Assembly: GCA_037178625.1 (NCBI GenBank)
Contig: CM074132.1
Span: forward strand, 1,736,001-1,800,000
Length of the DNA: 64,000 nucleotides
Reading direction: 5' to 3'
DNA from: Skeletonema tropicum
Taxonomy: Eukaryota > Bacillariophyta > Thalassiosirophyceae > Thalassiosirales > Thalassiosiraceae
The translations under genes were made by a program, and so were the position numbers. Positions 34,719-46,857 of this stretch are shown here, piece after piece. The notes beneath the pieces are model-generated. The model was not told the origin of the DNA and ran no database searches. It worked only from the letters and a program-made list of their open reading frames with translations. How positions within the stretch are numbered: the first letter of the stretch is position 1; every line of letters begins with the position of its first letter.

Positions 34719-35145
34719 TGGACGTATCGCTCAGCTTGCCTTCCTTGGCCAGATCGTCACTCGTGCCGGAATCCATCTTCCTGGAAACATCGACTACGCT
34801 GGGAACTCCTTCGACTCCTTCCCCAACGGTGTTGCCGCCTTGATCGGACCTGATGCCATCCCCTTCGAGGGACAAGGCCAGATCATCGCCTTCATTGGCT
34901 GGTTGGAGATTGCCTTCATGCGCGATGTTCCCGGAACTGGAAATGAGCACGTTGGTGACTTCCGTAATGGATACATTGACTTCGGCTGGGATGACTTTGA
35001 TGAAGAGACCAAGCTTCAGAAGCGTGCTATTGAGTTGAACAACGGCCGTGCTGCCATGTTCGGAATCCTCGGACTTATGGTCCATGAGGAGATCCAGCCC
35101 CTTGGATATGATCCTGATCTTCCCATCATTGGACACCTTCAATAA
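34513..35145 (+). CDS. Fucoxanthin-chlorophyll a/c binding protein, copy 6 (array gene 5, duplicon B)
   Basis: Same 210-aa protein. Mosaic coding sequence: array-like at R58 (CGT) and L62 (CTC), then duplicon A-like at Q74 (CAG), T83 (ACT), H88 (CAT) and N152 (AAT), with private CGC at R137 and CCT at P201. It is array-type upstream but followed by the KOW-like gene, as in duplicon A, so it links the array to duplicon B. Confidence 0.95.
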
Positions 35146-35490
35146 ATTGTTTGTTTGATATATTGTATACAATAATAACCACATGTTGTACAAATAGAAG
35201 GAACACAACACGCTCGTACGTTTTTTGTGCTTGAGCCGAGTCTTTGGAAGAGGAGGAACTCAAAGCAAGATAATGTGTACCTACCATAACAATAAAATCC
35301 AATTCTCTTCTACATACACATGAAGAATTATACTTATTGAATATAGATTAGCTGGCTGTATGAAGTATACTTAGTAGCTTCTTTGTACAATTCAAGTCAT
35401 AATAAATCTCTACTCTAGCCTCGTATCATTTTGTGCAAGCCAGCAGAGTTTGATTGTGGTGCTTAGCATGACAGGTATGATATCTTCAAA

Positions 35491-36060
35491 TCATGCTTTA
35501 TTTTGAGGTTCTTCAAATTTAGCAATTCGTTTCGCCTGCTCCCCCATCTTTAATTTGTCTAATTTGAACGCCGTGCAAGATAGTCCATCAAACGCAATAG
35601 ACACATCACTTTCCCCCTCTTGGTCCTTTGCAGATTTCTCCACTTCCTTCTTCTTGACTAATTCATCTTCTGCAAAATAATGAACAAACATATCATTCCC
35701 AAACAATTCATTCTCCTCCAACGTATGAAATCTCACATGAACTGCCAAGTGTTCATCCACAAACTCGGCACAGCAACAGGTAGGGTCCACATCACACTTC
35801 TCCCACGTTTCAATGACCGTGCCGGATAATCCCCGCAGGTTCTTTCCAGCCTTGAGCACATCGTCTATGACGGTGACGGTGTCTCCTACTGAGAATGACG
35901 TCACGCTGGAATGGTCTACCATGTGGAGTGGCTTGTGTGTGTATCGGTAGTGACCACCGGTTGTGACATGATTTTGAAAGATGGTGAGGAAGCCATTGGA
36001 GAGTTGTAGAGTGGTCAAAGATAGAAGCACGAGGCAGGGAACAACGGAGGAGATCATCAT
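35491..36060 (-). CDS. Plastid-targeted SH3/KOW-like small protein, copy B
   Basis: 189-aa homologue of the 6895-7467 product. The frame is open 44 codons further upstream, to 36192, but the start was set at MMISS (36060) because it aligns with copy A and begins the signal peptide; the upstream extension lies in DNA absent from copy A. The mature core (VGDTVTVIDDV to AEDELV) is unchanged. Substitutions cluster in the presequence region (SLTTLQLSNGFLTIFQNHVTTGG) and the KKKEVEKSAKDQEGE linker, the pattern expected under purifying selection on the domain. Confidence 0.6.
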   Translation of the reverse strand: MMISSVVPCLVLLSLTTLQLSNGFLTIFQNHVTTGGHYRYTHKPLHMVDHSSVTSFSVGDTVTVIDDVLKAGKNLRGLSGTVIETWEKCDVDPTCCCAEFVDEHLAVHVRFHTLEENELFGNDMFVHYFAEDELVKKKEVEKSAKDQEGESDVSIAFDGLSCTAFKLDKLKMGEQAKRIAKFEEPQNKA

Positions 36061-36588
36061 GAACTGAACTGGAGCACTGACAATAGGAATAATTGGCGTG
36101 CGGCGGCAGGGCAAGCTTCTCCCGGCTTTCGTGCTCTGATTCCTACCCATGTACAGCCCACGTACAGAAACGTTACATACATGACGCACCACGCCACGCT
36201 ATCTACGCTAGAGCTCGTCAGATTTCCGCAATAACTCTAAGCTTTGTCGAAGCTTGGATAGGGAGTGTGTTGTAGCACTAAAAGTATGTATGTATGTACC
36301 ACACGGAGAAACTTTTGGCCAAATTCCAAAAAAATTCAAAAAGATGGTCTATGCGGATGCCCCAGTAGGATAGTACTAATTCCTGTGTCTCTTCGTTGTC
36401 GTATCATCAGCTATCCGGTATTGAAAAGTCCGCCAACTATCCTCCTCTGGCGCAAAGCTGCGCACCCGCAACCCGCAACCGTGCCGCAAGACGCAAGAAA
36501 GATACTCCTGCTATCAAAACTCTACGAACACATACTTGGCAGTTGGCAGCACATCATTACTATGCTGAATGCTAACGAATGAATAACA
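36061..36588. promoter_or_regulatory. Divergent KOW-like/FAD intergenic region (B) with ~170-bp extra block
   Basis: Compared with duplicon A, an extra block of about 170 bp (about 36090-36255) lies after ATAGGA and before ATAGGGAG, possibly a degenerate TSD. It contains the inverted copy of the 43-bp repeat seen at 5636-5678. The rest aligns with the A region up to the FAD start. Confidence 0.5.
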
Positions 36589-38751
36589 ATGATCTCGTCT
36601 AGAATAATATCCAGTACTTCTTCAGCAGCAGCTCGCCGATCAGCACTGCAGGCTGCTAAACAACAACACCTCTCCACAAAGCCATCATCATCGGCCTCCA
36701 CATCAAAATTATCCACCGCTGCAGCCATCTCAGTAGTATGCTCCCTATTCCTTCTCAGTGATCCAATAATATCATCTGCACTATTTACCAACAACGACAG
36801 TGATGATGTCAATAATTCCTATTGGGCAAGGGATCTCCAGCAAGAGATGATGAGAGGAGGACAGCAGAGTGCCCAGCAGCAGCAGCAGCAGCAAAAGTCT
36901 TGGACTGGGAGTAAATTACGAAATGCGCACAAGTTCTACAGCAGTGGCAATGGTGACCAATCCACATCTCAACAGGGCGGTGATCATGATGGCAACACGC
37001 CAACAACCAATAGCGTTACTGATCTGCCAAAACAAGCACGAATTGTAATTGTCGGGGGAGGATTTGCAGGGTTACATACTGCCTTGGCATTGGCAGAAAA
37101 AATGTCAGTATTGAATAACGGTCGTTGTGCCAACGTTGATGATGGTAGCGTGACATTGCCACCGGAGAATGAATGCCTGCAATCGAGGCGTAGTACCAAC
37201 AGCTGGAATCAGTGGCCAAGATGGCCATTCGTCACGAAGAAGAAATCAAGCACTATCCACAACAATAACCGCAATCAAAGAAGCTATGATACAAACTATG
37301 AAATTATCGTACTGGAAGCCAATCAAATAGGCGTCGGATCATCCGGACGTGCCAAAGGACTCGTCGTTCCCGGCTTCCAAGTCCCCCTGGAAGATTTGGA
37401 AGAGGGTGCCATTGACAATGACAGTAGTGATAAGAACTGGACTGTACCATCACTACTTTACAAACTCGAATCTATTCTGCCTAGTAGGCAAACCGAGTCG
37501 CATCATCATCATCCACGATATACCAAGGATGTAGTTCAGGAGATGTACAAGTTGAGTTATATTGCGTTGGATAGATTGCGGTCGATTGTAAATTTGTATG
37601 AGATTGATTGTGATTGGGTCGAATCGGGTGCTGTGGAGGGGAGTATTCATCCTATGGAAGAGGACAATGAAGAGGAGGAGGATGAAGAGGATTGTGATGG
37701 TTGTCGTATTTTGAGTGGGGAGGAGGTGAATGAAATGATGGGTAGATCTTCCATTGAGGGTAGTAATGATTTGTATCGGTGGGGAGAGTATGACCCAGGC
37801 TGCGCAGCTGTAAACCCATTGAAGCTGACGATTGGTTTGGCTGATGCGTTGGAACGATGGGGAGTACGAATTTATGAACATACCAGATTGATGAGGTTGG
37901 AAAAGACAGAAGATGCTGTGACTGAGGAAAGAAGCTCAAAAATCAGTGGAGGGAAGTACACACTCACTACAAACGACGGAAGCACAATACACTGTGATCA
38001 TGTGGTTCTGTGTACCGGCGCCGATACTTTATCCAGTGATGTATCACGTCGTTTAGAGCAGTCCTTTGTCCCAATTTATACTTGGATGGCTGCCACAGAG
38101 CCATTGTATGACGAGTGTCCGTTGAAGGACAAGGTCGACAACAACATCTGTGACAATGAGAAATGTCAGCAGGTGGAACGCCCCGCTCCAATGTGTGGAG
38201 ATGATCACATCTCTCTCAACTATTGGAGAAACAATCATAAAGACGAAGGGCGTTTACTCTTTGGTTCGTTGGCTGATACGTTTGCCTTTCCAGATTGGCT
38301 AATATCGTGGAGATTGCGGAATGCCATAACGGAAGTGTATCCTCAACTGAACAATGTTCGTTTTGATAACGTTTGGGGAGGTAAATTGGCATTTGCACCG
38401 AACTCTATGCCTTTGATTGGTCGAGACACAGATTACGATGACATTATCAGTGATGCAACGGAGAAGACTCATTCGTCAAAGAATTTTAGCTCGGGGGTAT
38501 GGTACGCAACTGGCTTCGCCGGTCATGGGATTGTACCAACCGCCATGGCTGGAAGTGTACTTGCCAATGCAATTCTAGAGATTCCTGATCAGCAACAGTG
38601 GAAGCTTTTTCAGACATACTTTCCCCCATCGTTATTTAATGGATACCCTTATTCTCGGTTAGGTGCTGGTATGGTATTATCAATTTACAACGTGTGGGAT
38701 TGGGCCGGAAAGAAGGGAATTCCTCTACCAGCATTGCCCAAGCTTTGGTAG
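36589..38751 (+). CDS. FAD-dependent oxidoreductase, DAO family, intact copy B
   Basis: 720 aa. N-terminal 1-44 is Ser/Ala/Arg-rich and lacks acids (possible mitochondrial or other organellar targeting); 45-65 is hydrophobic; then a Gln/Ser-rich linker. The DAO fold follows: RIVIVGGGFAGLHTALALAE (151-170, GxGxxG), the second strand YEIIVLEANQIGVGSSGRAKGL (237-258) with E243 for ribose and the GxSGR loop, FVPIYTWMAATEPLYDE in the substrate domain, and GVWYATGFAGHGIVPTAMAG near the C-terminus for FAD. Closest in kind to gamma-glutamylputrescine oxidase/sarcosine oxidase-type amine oxidases; substrate unknown. The acidic loop DNEEEEDEEDCDG is unusual. It is intronless and the only intact copy here. 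Confidence 0.85.
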   Translation: MISSRIISSTSSAAARRSALQAAKQQHLSTKPSSSASTSKLSTAAAISVVCSLFLLSDPIISSALFTNNDSDDVNNSYWARDLQQEMMRGGQQSAQQQQQQQKSWTGSKLRNAHKFYSSGNGDQSTSQQGGDHDGNTPTTNSVTDLPKQARIVIVGGGFAGLHTALALAEKMSVLNNGRCANVDDGSVTLPPENECLQSRRSTNSWNQWPRWPFVTKKKSSTIHNNNRNQRSYDTNYEIIVLEANQIGVGSSGRAKGLVVPGFQVPLEDLEEGAIDNDSSDKNWTVPSLLYKLESILPSRQTESHHHHPRYTKDVVQEMYKLSYIALDRLRSIVNLYEIDCDWVESGAVEGSIHPMEEDNEEEEDEEDCDGCRILSGEEVNEMMGRSSIEGSNDLYRWGEYDPGCAAVNPLKLTIGLADALERWGVRIYEHTRLMRLEKTEDAVTEERSSKISGGKYTLTTNDGSTIHCDHVVLCTGADTLSSDVSRRLEQSFVPIYTWMAATEPLYDECPLKDKVDNNICDNEKCQQVERPAPMCGDDHISLNYWRNNHKDEGRLLFGSLADTFAFPDWLISWRLRNAITEVYPQLNNVRFDNVWGGKLAFAPNSMPLIGRDTDYDDIISDATEKTHSSKNFSSGVWYATGFAGHGIVPTAMAGSVLANAILEIPDQQQWKLFQTYFPPSLFNGYPYSRLGAGMVLSIYNVWDWAGKKGIPLPALPKLW

Positions 38752-40100
38752 AGGCGTAAGTGCAATCACTTAAATCAAGTCAATTTAGTGTGGACGCCAT
38801 GTGCGTGTGTGGAGTGCATGTATGTAGGCTGCACTTCGTACCATACATCGTACGGTCTTCGGTATTGCGAAAAAGTGTATGGTACCTATGAGTTGAAAAC
38901 TTCTCTCTGTGGCATATTGGATCTGCAACCGGTGATAATGTATCTGGACACGGCTATCGACTTCATCAATTCAACCTTACAATTGCGGATCTTTCTATTT
39001 TTTTATCAGAGCATTTCAACAAGTGTTGTTCGCAGAGTTGTTTTCCCTATTGCAAGTGATGCATGCTGCATTTTGATTCAGCCCGTGTCAGCTTCAAAAT
39101 AGAATGAGTTTGTTGAATGTGGGTATGTAGGCTCTACATAGGCTAGGGTCGGTTCTAGAGGTATTTCGAATTTTACCCTGTACCATTCAAATACTGATAG
39201 CACTAGCATACTCACTCATGATGTCTTACAGATTATACTACACTACTACTACGTGCCACTTGATGTGGCTTTTGGTGATGTGGGTGTTGTATAAACCATT
39301 CAAATACTGATAGCACTAGCATACTCACTCATGATGTCTTACAGATTATACTACACTACTACTACGTGCCACTTGATGTGGCTTTTGGTGATGTGGGTGC
39401 TGTATAAACCATTCAAATACTGATAGCACTAGCATACTCACTCATGATGTCTTACAGATTATACTACACTACTACTACGTGCCACTTGATGTGGCTTTTG
39501 GTGATGGCTCAGACTGACACTTCATACCCTTACAGTATCGTACTTTAAACGGTACCTCCCTCTCAAAGAGTACCAACTGATACGATGCGTATGGAATGCT
39601 GTAAGGTACTCTAGAGATAGAGGATTATCATGAGTACGTGCAAGTTTGTAGGTCTGTAGGTTATTTCAGGGCTACGGTAAACAATGCTTGTTGGGCCATG
39701 TTGTTGGCTTGGAAGCAGCGTGAGCTGACGTGAAGCTGTTCTCCTTCACTGGGGTTTTTGTATCACGTCAATATCGTAGCGTCAACTCAAAACTCATTCA
39801 AATTCAGAACGAAAGTGTAAGGTGAACGATATGTCCAGAGTCAAACTCTTCCATCCTTGTTCGCTTATCGGCTATTGCTTTACGGATGGAGTCAGCCATG
39901 AGTGCACAGTATATGTGATCGTAAAGAACAGGAGAACGTCAACCAAAAGAAAGTTACTGTTAACACTGTCCTAAAATATTAATGTTACAGCCACATATTC
40001 TATTATCACAAAGTCTTTGTACACATATTCTCATAGACTGCCTCAGCAATCAATATCTGAACAATGTCTATCAACTTGTCACGGTACATCCTCTTCACCC
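38752..40100. other. Convergent FAD/lectin intergenic region (B)
   Basis: Homologous to 12161-13124 but ~365 bp longer because of a 113-bp tandem repeat at 39182-39510. No gene is supported. Confidence 0.5.
39182..39510. repeat. 113-bp minisatellite, ~2.9 copies, specific to duplicon B
   Basis: The unit starts ACCATTCAAATACTGATAGC at 39182, 39295 and 39408. Duplicon A has none (12575 reads directly CCCTGTACCTCCCTC). GTACC flanks both sides of the extra DNA. Confidence 0.9.
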
Positions 40101-43100
40101 TTAGGGGCATACCGCTAATGTTTCAAAACCTTGCCCAGATTGGACGGCATAATAGTCTGTAATGACGCCCGTAGTAGCATCTTGAGCCTTGATGCACATA
40201 TAATAAGTGCATTCACACTCAGATGTGTAACCAGGTAGATACAAAACAAGCCCTTGGTCTGATATTCCTGAAGTGTAGATAGTAGTGGAAGGGTTCTCAA
40301 CAACGGCGAGGTTACCATCACTTCCAAATGTGGCAAAATCCCCAACACTCAAAGATTGCCAAAGTACAGAAGGAATTTCTGTGTTATACAATACCAGATT
40401 CCCATCATTTTGAAAAATCAACAAAAATTTATCATCAGGAGTAACGATATTTTGACCAACAAAAAAAGAGAACTCGTCTCTCCCAAACCCTTCAAAGGAG
40501 GGCTCTAGAGAAGGCATCGAACTGGGCTCTGACGATGGCTCCGTCGACGTTGAAGGAACGAAACTTGGCTCTGATGAAGGAGAAAAGGATACTGATGGAT
40601 TCAACGAGGGAGTTAAAGATGGTGCTCCCGATACAGAAGGGGTCAAACTAGGCTCAGAAGAAGGAGCACTAGAGGGAATCAAACTAGGATCTGACGAAGG
40701 CTGGCTCGACAATGAAGGAACGCTACTAGGCTGAGAAGAAGGAGCACTAGACAACGATGGATTCAATGAAGGAGTCGAAGATGGTTGTCCACTGGGCTCT
40801 GATGAAGGAGACGTAGATAGTGATGGATTCAACGAGGGAGCCGAAGATGGTTGTGCACTTGGTTCAGAAGAAGGAGCACTAGACAACGATGGATTCAATG
40901 AAGGAGTCGAAGATGGTTGTCCACTGGGCTCTGATGAAGGAGACGTAGATAGTGATGGATTCAACGAGGGAGCCGAAGATGGTTGTGCACTTGGTTCAGA
41001 AGAAGGAGCACTAGACAACGATGGATTCAATGAAGGAGTCGAAGATGGTTGTCCACTAGGCTCTGATGAAGGAGACGTAGATAGTGATGGATTCAACGAG
41101 GGAGCCGAAGATGGTTGTGCACTTGGTTCAGAAGAAGGAGCACTAGACAACGATGGATTCAATGAAGGAGTCGAAGATGGTTGTCCACTGGGCTCTGATG
41201 AAGGAGACGTAGATAGTGATGGATTCAACGAGGGAGCCGAAGATGGTTGTGCACTTGGTTCAGAAGAAGGAGCACTAGACAACGATGGATTCAATGAAGG
41301 AGTCGAAGATGGTTGTCCACTAGGCTCTGATGAAGGAGACGTAGATAGTGATGGATTCAACGAGGGAGCCGAAGATGGTTGTGCACTTGGTTCAGAAGAA
41401 GGAGCACTAGACAACGATGGATTCAATGAAGGAGTCGAAGATGGTTGTCCACTAGGCTCTGATGAAGGAGACGTAGATAGTGATGGATTCAACGAGGGAG
41501 CCGAAGATGGTTGTGCACTTGGTTCAGAAGAAGGAGCACTAGACAACGATGGATTCAATGAAGGAGTCGAAGATGGTTGTCCACTGGGCTCTGATGAAGG
41601 AGACGTAGATAGTGATGGATTCAACGAGGGAGCCGAAGATGGTTGTGCACTTGGTTCAGAAGAAGGAGCACTAGACAACGATGGATTCAATGAAGGAGTC
41701 GAAGATGGTTGTCCACTAGGCTCTGATGAAGGAGACGTAGATAGTGATGGATTCAACGAGGGAGCCGAAGATGGTTGTGCACTTGGTTCAGAAGAAGGAG
41801 CACTAGACAACGATGGATTCAATGAAGGAGTCGAAGATGGTTGTCCACTAGGCTCTGATGAAGGAGACGTAGATAGTGATGGATTCAACGAGGGAGCCGA
41901 AGATGGTTGTGCACTTGGTTCAGAAGAAGGAGCACTAGACAACGATGGATTCAATGAAGGAGTCGAAGATGGTTGTCCACTAGGCTCTGATGAAGGAGAC
42001 GTAGATAGTGATGGATTCAACGAGGGAGCCGAAGATGGTTGTGCACTTGGTTCAGAAGAAGGAGCACTAGACAACGATGGATTCAATGAAGGAGTCGAAG
42101 ATGGTTGTCCACTAGGCTCTGATGAAGGAGACGTAGATAGTGATGGATTCAACGAGGGAGCCGAAGATGGTTGTGCACTTGGTTCAGAAGAAGGAGCACT
42201 AGACAACGATGGATTCAATGAAGGAGTCGAAGATGGTTGTCCACTAGGCTCTGATGAAGGAGACGTAGATAGTGATGGATTCAACGAGGGAGCCGAAGAT
42301 GGTTGTGCACTTGGTTCAGAAGAAGGAGCACTAGACAACGATGGATTCAATGAAGGAGTCGAAGATGGTTGTCCACTAGGCTCTGATGAAGGAGACGTAG
42401 ATAGTGATGGATTCAACGAGGGAGCCGAAGATGGTTGTGCACTTGGTTCAGAAGAAGGAGCACTAGACAACGATGGATTCAATGAAGGAGTCGAAGATGG
42501 TTGTCCACTAGGCTCTGATGAAGGAGACGTAGATAGTGATGGATTCAACGAGGGAGCCGAAGATGGTTGTGCACTTGGTTCAGAAGAAGGAGCACTAGAC
42601 AACGATGGATTCAATGAAGGAGTCGAAGATGGTTGTCCACTAGGCTCCGATGAAGGAGACGTAGATAGTGATGGATTCAACGAGGGAGCCGAAGATGGTT
42701 GTGCACTTGGTTCAGAAGAAGGAGCACTAGACAACGATGGATTCAATGAAGGAGTCGAAGATGGTTGTCCACTAGGCTCTGATGAAGGAGACGTAGATAG
42801 TGATGGATTCAACGAGGGAGCCGAAGATGGTTGTGCACTTGGTTCAGAAGAAGGAGCACTAGACAACGATGGATTCAATGAAGGAGTCGAAGATGGTTGT
42901 CCACTAGGCTCTGATGAAGGAGACGTAGATAGTGATGGATTCAACGAGGGAGCCGAAGATGGTTGTGCACTTGGTTCAGAAGAAGGAGCACTAGACAACG
43001 ATGGATTCAATGAAGGAGTCGAAGATGGTTGTCCACTAGGCTCTGATGAAGGAGACGTAGATAGTGATGGATTCAACGAGGGAGCCGAAGATGGTTGTGC

Positions 43101-46100
43101 ACTTGGTTCAGAAGAAGGAGCACTAGACAACGATGGATTCAATGAAGGAGTCGAAGATGGTTGTCCACTAGGCTCTGATGAAGGAGACGTAGATAGTGAT
43201 GGATTCAACGAGGGAGCCGAAGATGGTTGTGCACTTGGTTCAGAAGAAGGAGCACTAGACAACGATGGATTCAATGAAGGAGTCGAAGATGGTTGTCCAC
43301 TAGGCTCTGATGAAGGAGACGTAGATAGTGATGGATTCAACGAGGGAGCCGAAGATGGTTGTGCACTTGGTTCAGAAGAAGGAGCACTAGACAACGATGG
43401 ATTCAATGAAGGAGTCGAAGATGGTTGTCCACTAGGCTCTGATGAAGGAGACGTAGATAGTGATGGATTCAACGAGGGAGCCGAAGATGGTTGTGCACTT
43501 GGTTCAGAAGAAGGAGCACTAGACAACGATGGATTCAATGAAGGAGTCGAAGATGGTTGTCCACTAGGCTCTGATGAAGGAGACGTAGATAGTGATGGAT
43601 TCAACGAGGGAGCCGAAGATGGTTGTGCACTTGGTTCAGAAGAAGGAGCACTAGACAACGATGGATTCAATGAAGGAGTCGAAGATGGTTGTCCACTAGG
43701 CTCTGATGAAGGAGACGTAGATAGTGATGGATTCAACGAGGGAGCCGAAGATGGTTGTGCACTTGGTTCAGAAGAAGGAGCGCTAGACAACGATGGATTC
43801 AATGAAGGAGTCGAAGATGGTTGTCCACTGGGCTCTGATGATGGAGACGTAGATAGTGATGGATTCAACGAGGGAGCCGAAGATGGTTGTGCACTTGGTT
43901 CAGAAGAAGGAGCACTAGACAACGATGGATTCAATGAAGGAGTCGAAGATGGTTGTCCACTAGGCTCTGATGAAGGAGACGTAGATAGTGATGGATTCAA
44001 CGAGGGAGCCGAAGATGGTTGTGCACTTGGTTCAGAAGAAGGAGCACTAGACAACGATGGATTCAATGAAGGAGTCGAAGATGGTTGTCCACTAGGCTCT
44101 GATGAAGGAGACGTAGATAGTGATGGATTCAACGAGGGAGCCGAAGATGGTTGTGCACTTGGTTCAGAAGAAGGAGCACTAGACAACGATGGATTCAATG
44201 AAGGAGTCGAAGATGGTTGTCCACTAGGCTCCGATGAAGGAGACGTAGATAGTGATGGATTCAACGAGGGAGCCGAAGATGGTTGTGCACTTGGTTCAGA
44301 AGAAGGAGCACTAGACAACGATGGATTCAATGAAGGAGTCGAAGATGGTTGTCCACTAGGCTCTGATGAAGGAGACGTAGATAGTGATGGATTCAACGAG
44401 GGAGCCGAAGATGGTTGTGCACTTGGTTCAGAAGAAGGAGCACTAGACAACGATGGATTCAATGAAGGAGTCGAAGATGGTTGTCCACTAGGCTCTGATG
44501 AAGGAGACGTAGATAGTGATGGATTCAACGAGGGAGCCGAAGATGGTTGTGCACTTGGTTCAGAAGAAGGAGCACTAGACAACGATGGATTCAATGAAGG
44601 AGTCGAAGATGGTTGTCCACTAGGCTCTGATGAAGGAGACGTAGATAGTGATGGATTCAACGAGGGAGCCGAAGATGGTTGTGCACTTGGTTCAGAAGAA
44701 GGAGCACTAGACAACGATGGATTCAATGAAGGAGTCGAAGATGGTTGTCCACTAGGCTCTGATGAAGGAGACGTAGATAGTGATGGATTCAACGAGGGAG
44801 CCGAAGATGGTTGTGCACTTGGTTCAGAAGAAGGAGCACTAGACAACGATGGATTCAATGAAGGAGTCGAAGATGGTTGTCCACTAGGCTCTGATGAAGG
44901 AGACGTAGATAGTGATGGATTCAACGAGGGAGCCGAAGATGGTTGTGCACTTGGTTCAGAAGAAGGAGCACTAGACAACGATGGATTCAATGAAGGAGTC
45001 GAAGATGGTTGTCCACTAGGCTCTGATGAAGGAGACGTAGATAGTGATGGATTCAACGAGGGAGCCGAAGATGGTTGTGCACTTGGTTCAGAAGAAGGAG
45101 CACTAGACAACGATGGATTCAATGAAGGAGTCGAAGATGGTTGTCCACTAGGCTCTGATGAAGGAGACGTAGATAGTGATGGATTCAACGAGGGAGCCGA
45201 AGATGGTTGTGCACTTGGTTCAGAAGAAGGAGCACTAGACAACGATGGATTCAATGAAGGAGTCGAAGATGGTTGTCCACTAGGCTCTGATGAAGGAGAC
45301 GTAGATAGTGATGGATTCAACGAGGGAGCCGAAGATGGTTGTGCACTTGGTTCAGAAGAAGGAGCACTAGACAACGATGGATTCAATGAAGGAGTCGAAG
45401 ATGGTTGTCCACTAGGCTCTGATGAAGGAGACGTAGATAGTGATGGATTCAACGAGGGAGCCGAAGATGGTTGTGCACTTGGTTCAGAAGAAGGAGCACT
45501 AGACAACGATGGATTCAATGAAGGAGTCGAAGATGGTTGTCCACTAGGCTCTGATGAAGGAGACGTAGATAGTGATGGATTCAACGAGGGAGCCGAAGAT
45601 GGTTGTGCACTTGGTTCAGAAGAAGGAGCGCTAGACAACGATGGATTCAATGAAGGAGTCGAAGATGGTTGTCCCTGGGCTCTGATGAAGGAGACGTAGA
45701 TAGTGATGGATTCAACGAGGGAGCCGAAGATGGTTGTGCACTTGGTTCAGAAGAAGGAGCACTAGACAACGATGGATTCAATGAAGGAGTCGAAGATGGT
45801 TGTCCACTAGGCTCTGATGAAGGAGACGTAGATAGTGATGGATTCAACGAGGGAGCCGAAGATGGTTGTGCACTTGGTTCAGAAGAAGGAGCACTAGACA
45901 ACGATGGATTCAATGAAGGAGTCGAAGATGGTTGTCCACTAGGCTCTGATGAAGGAGACGTAGATAGTGATGGATTCAACGAGGGAGCCGAAGATGGTTG
46001 TGCACTTGGTTCAGAAGAAGGAGCACTAGACAACGATGGATTCAATGAAGGAGTCGAAGATGGTTGTCCACTAGGCTCTGATGAAGGAGACGTAGATAGT

Positions 46101-46357
46101 GATGGATTCAACGAGGGAGCCGAAGATGGTTGTGCACTTGGTTCAGAAGAAGGAGCACTAGACAACGATGGATTCAATGAAGGAGTCGAAGATGGTTGTC
46201 CACTAGGCTCTGATGAAGGAGACGTAGATAGTGATGGATTCAACGAGGAGCCGAAGATGGTTGTGCACTTGGTTCAGAAGAAGGAGCACTAGACAACGAT
46301 GGATTCAATGAAGGAGTCGAAGATGGTTGTCCACTAGGCTCTGATGAAGGAGACGTA
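40101..46357 (-). CDS. Giant Ser/Pro-repeat lectin protein, copy B (partial, two 1-nt frameshifts)
   Basis: Same architecture as copy A: ~42 visible 44-aa units, degenerate repeats, then the B-lectin domain with QNDGNLVLY and VLWQS and the cysteine-bearing tail. The N-terminus is in the 46358 gap. Two single-base deletions break the frame near the gap, at about 45674 (GTCCCTGGG for GTCCACTGGG) and about 46247 (CGAGGAG for CGAGGGAG). Both lie in otherwise perfect units within 700 bp of the gap, so assembly error is the simplest reading. Differences from copy A near the domain include SFFVGQNI for LLLIGQNI. The array is more homogeneous than in A. Confidence 0.75.
40735..46357. repeat. 132-bp coding minisatellite, ~42 units (copy B)
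   Basis: Same 132-bp unit as copy A, but almost every unit carries the GACAACGATGG form. Rare variants are single (GGCTCCGATG near 42645 and 44230, GATGATGGAGACG near 43840). Confidence 0.9.
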
Positions 46358-46857
46358 NNNNNNNNNNNNNNNNNNNNNNNNNNNNNNNNNNNNNNNNNNN
46401 NNNNNNNNNNNNNNNNNNNNNNNNNNNNNNNNNNNNNNNNNNNNNNNNNNNNNNNNNNNNNNNNNNNNNNNNNNNNNNNNNNNNNNNNNNNNNNNNNNNN
46501 NNNNNNNNNNNNNNNNNNNNNNNNNNNNNNNNNNNNNNNNNNNNNNNNNNNNNNNNNNNNNNNNNNNNNNNNNNNNNNNNNNNNNNNNNNNNNNNNNNNN
46601 NNNNNNNNNNNNNNNNNNNNNNNNNNNNNNNNNNNNNNNNNNNNNNNNNNNNNNNNNNNNNNNNNNNNNNNNNNNNNNNNNNNNNNNNNNNNNNNNNNNN
46701 NNNNNNNNNNNNNNNNNNNNNNNNNNNNNNNNNNNNNNNNNNNNNNNNNNNNNNNNNNNNNNNNNNNNNNNNNNNNNNNNNNNNNNNNNNNNNNNNNNNN
46801 NNNNNNNNNNNNNNNNNNNNNNNNNNNNNNNNNNNNNNNNNNNNNNNNNNNNNNNNN
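46358..46857. other. Assembly gap (500 N) at the centre of an inverted duplication
   Basis: 500 undetermined bases. Lectin-repeat arrays point away from it on both sides: minus strand to the left, plus strand to the right. Confidence 0.99.

Noticed and set aside
36061..36192. 44-codon N-terminal extension of KOW-like copy B
   Set aside because: It lies in DNA missing from copy A and would bury the signal peptide; the start was set at MMISS.
45669..46292. Plus-strand 207-codon acidic repeat frame opposite the lectin array
   Set aside because: Antisense shadow of the 132-bp unit. The minus frame carries the lectin domain and stays open for the whole array.
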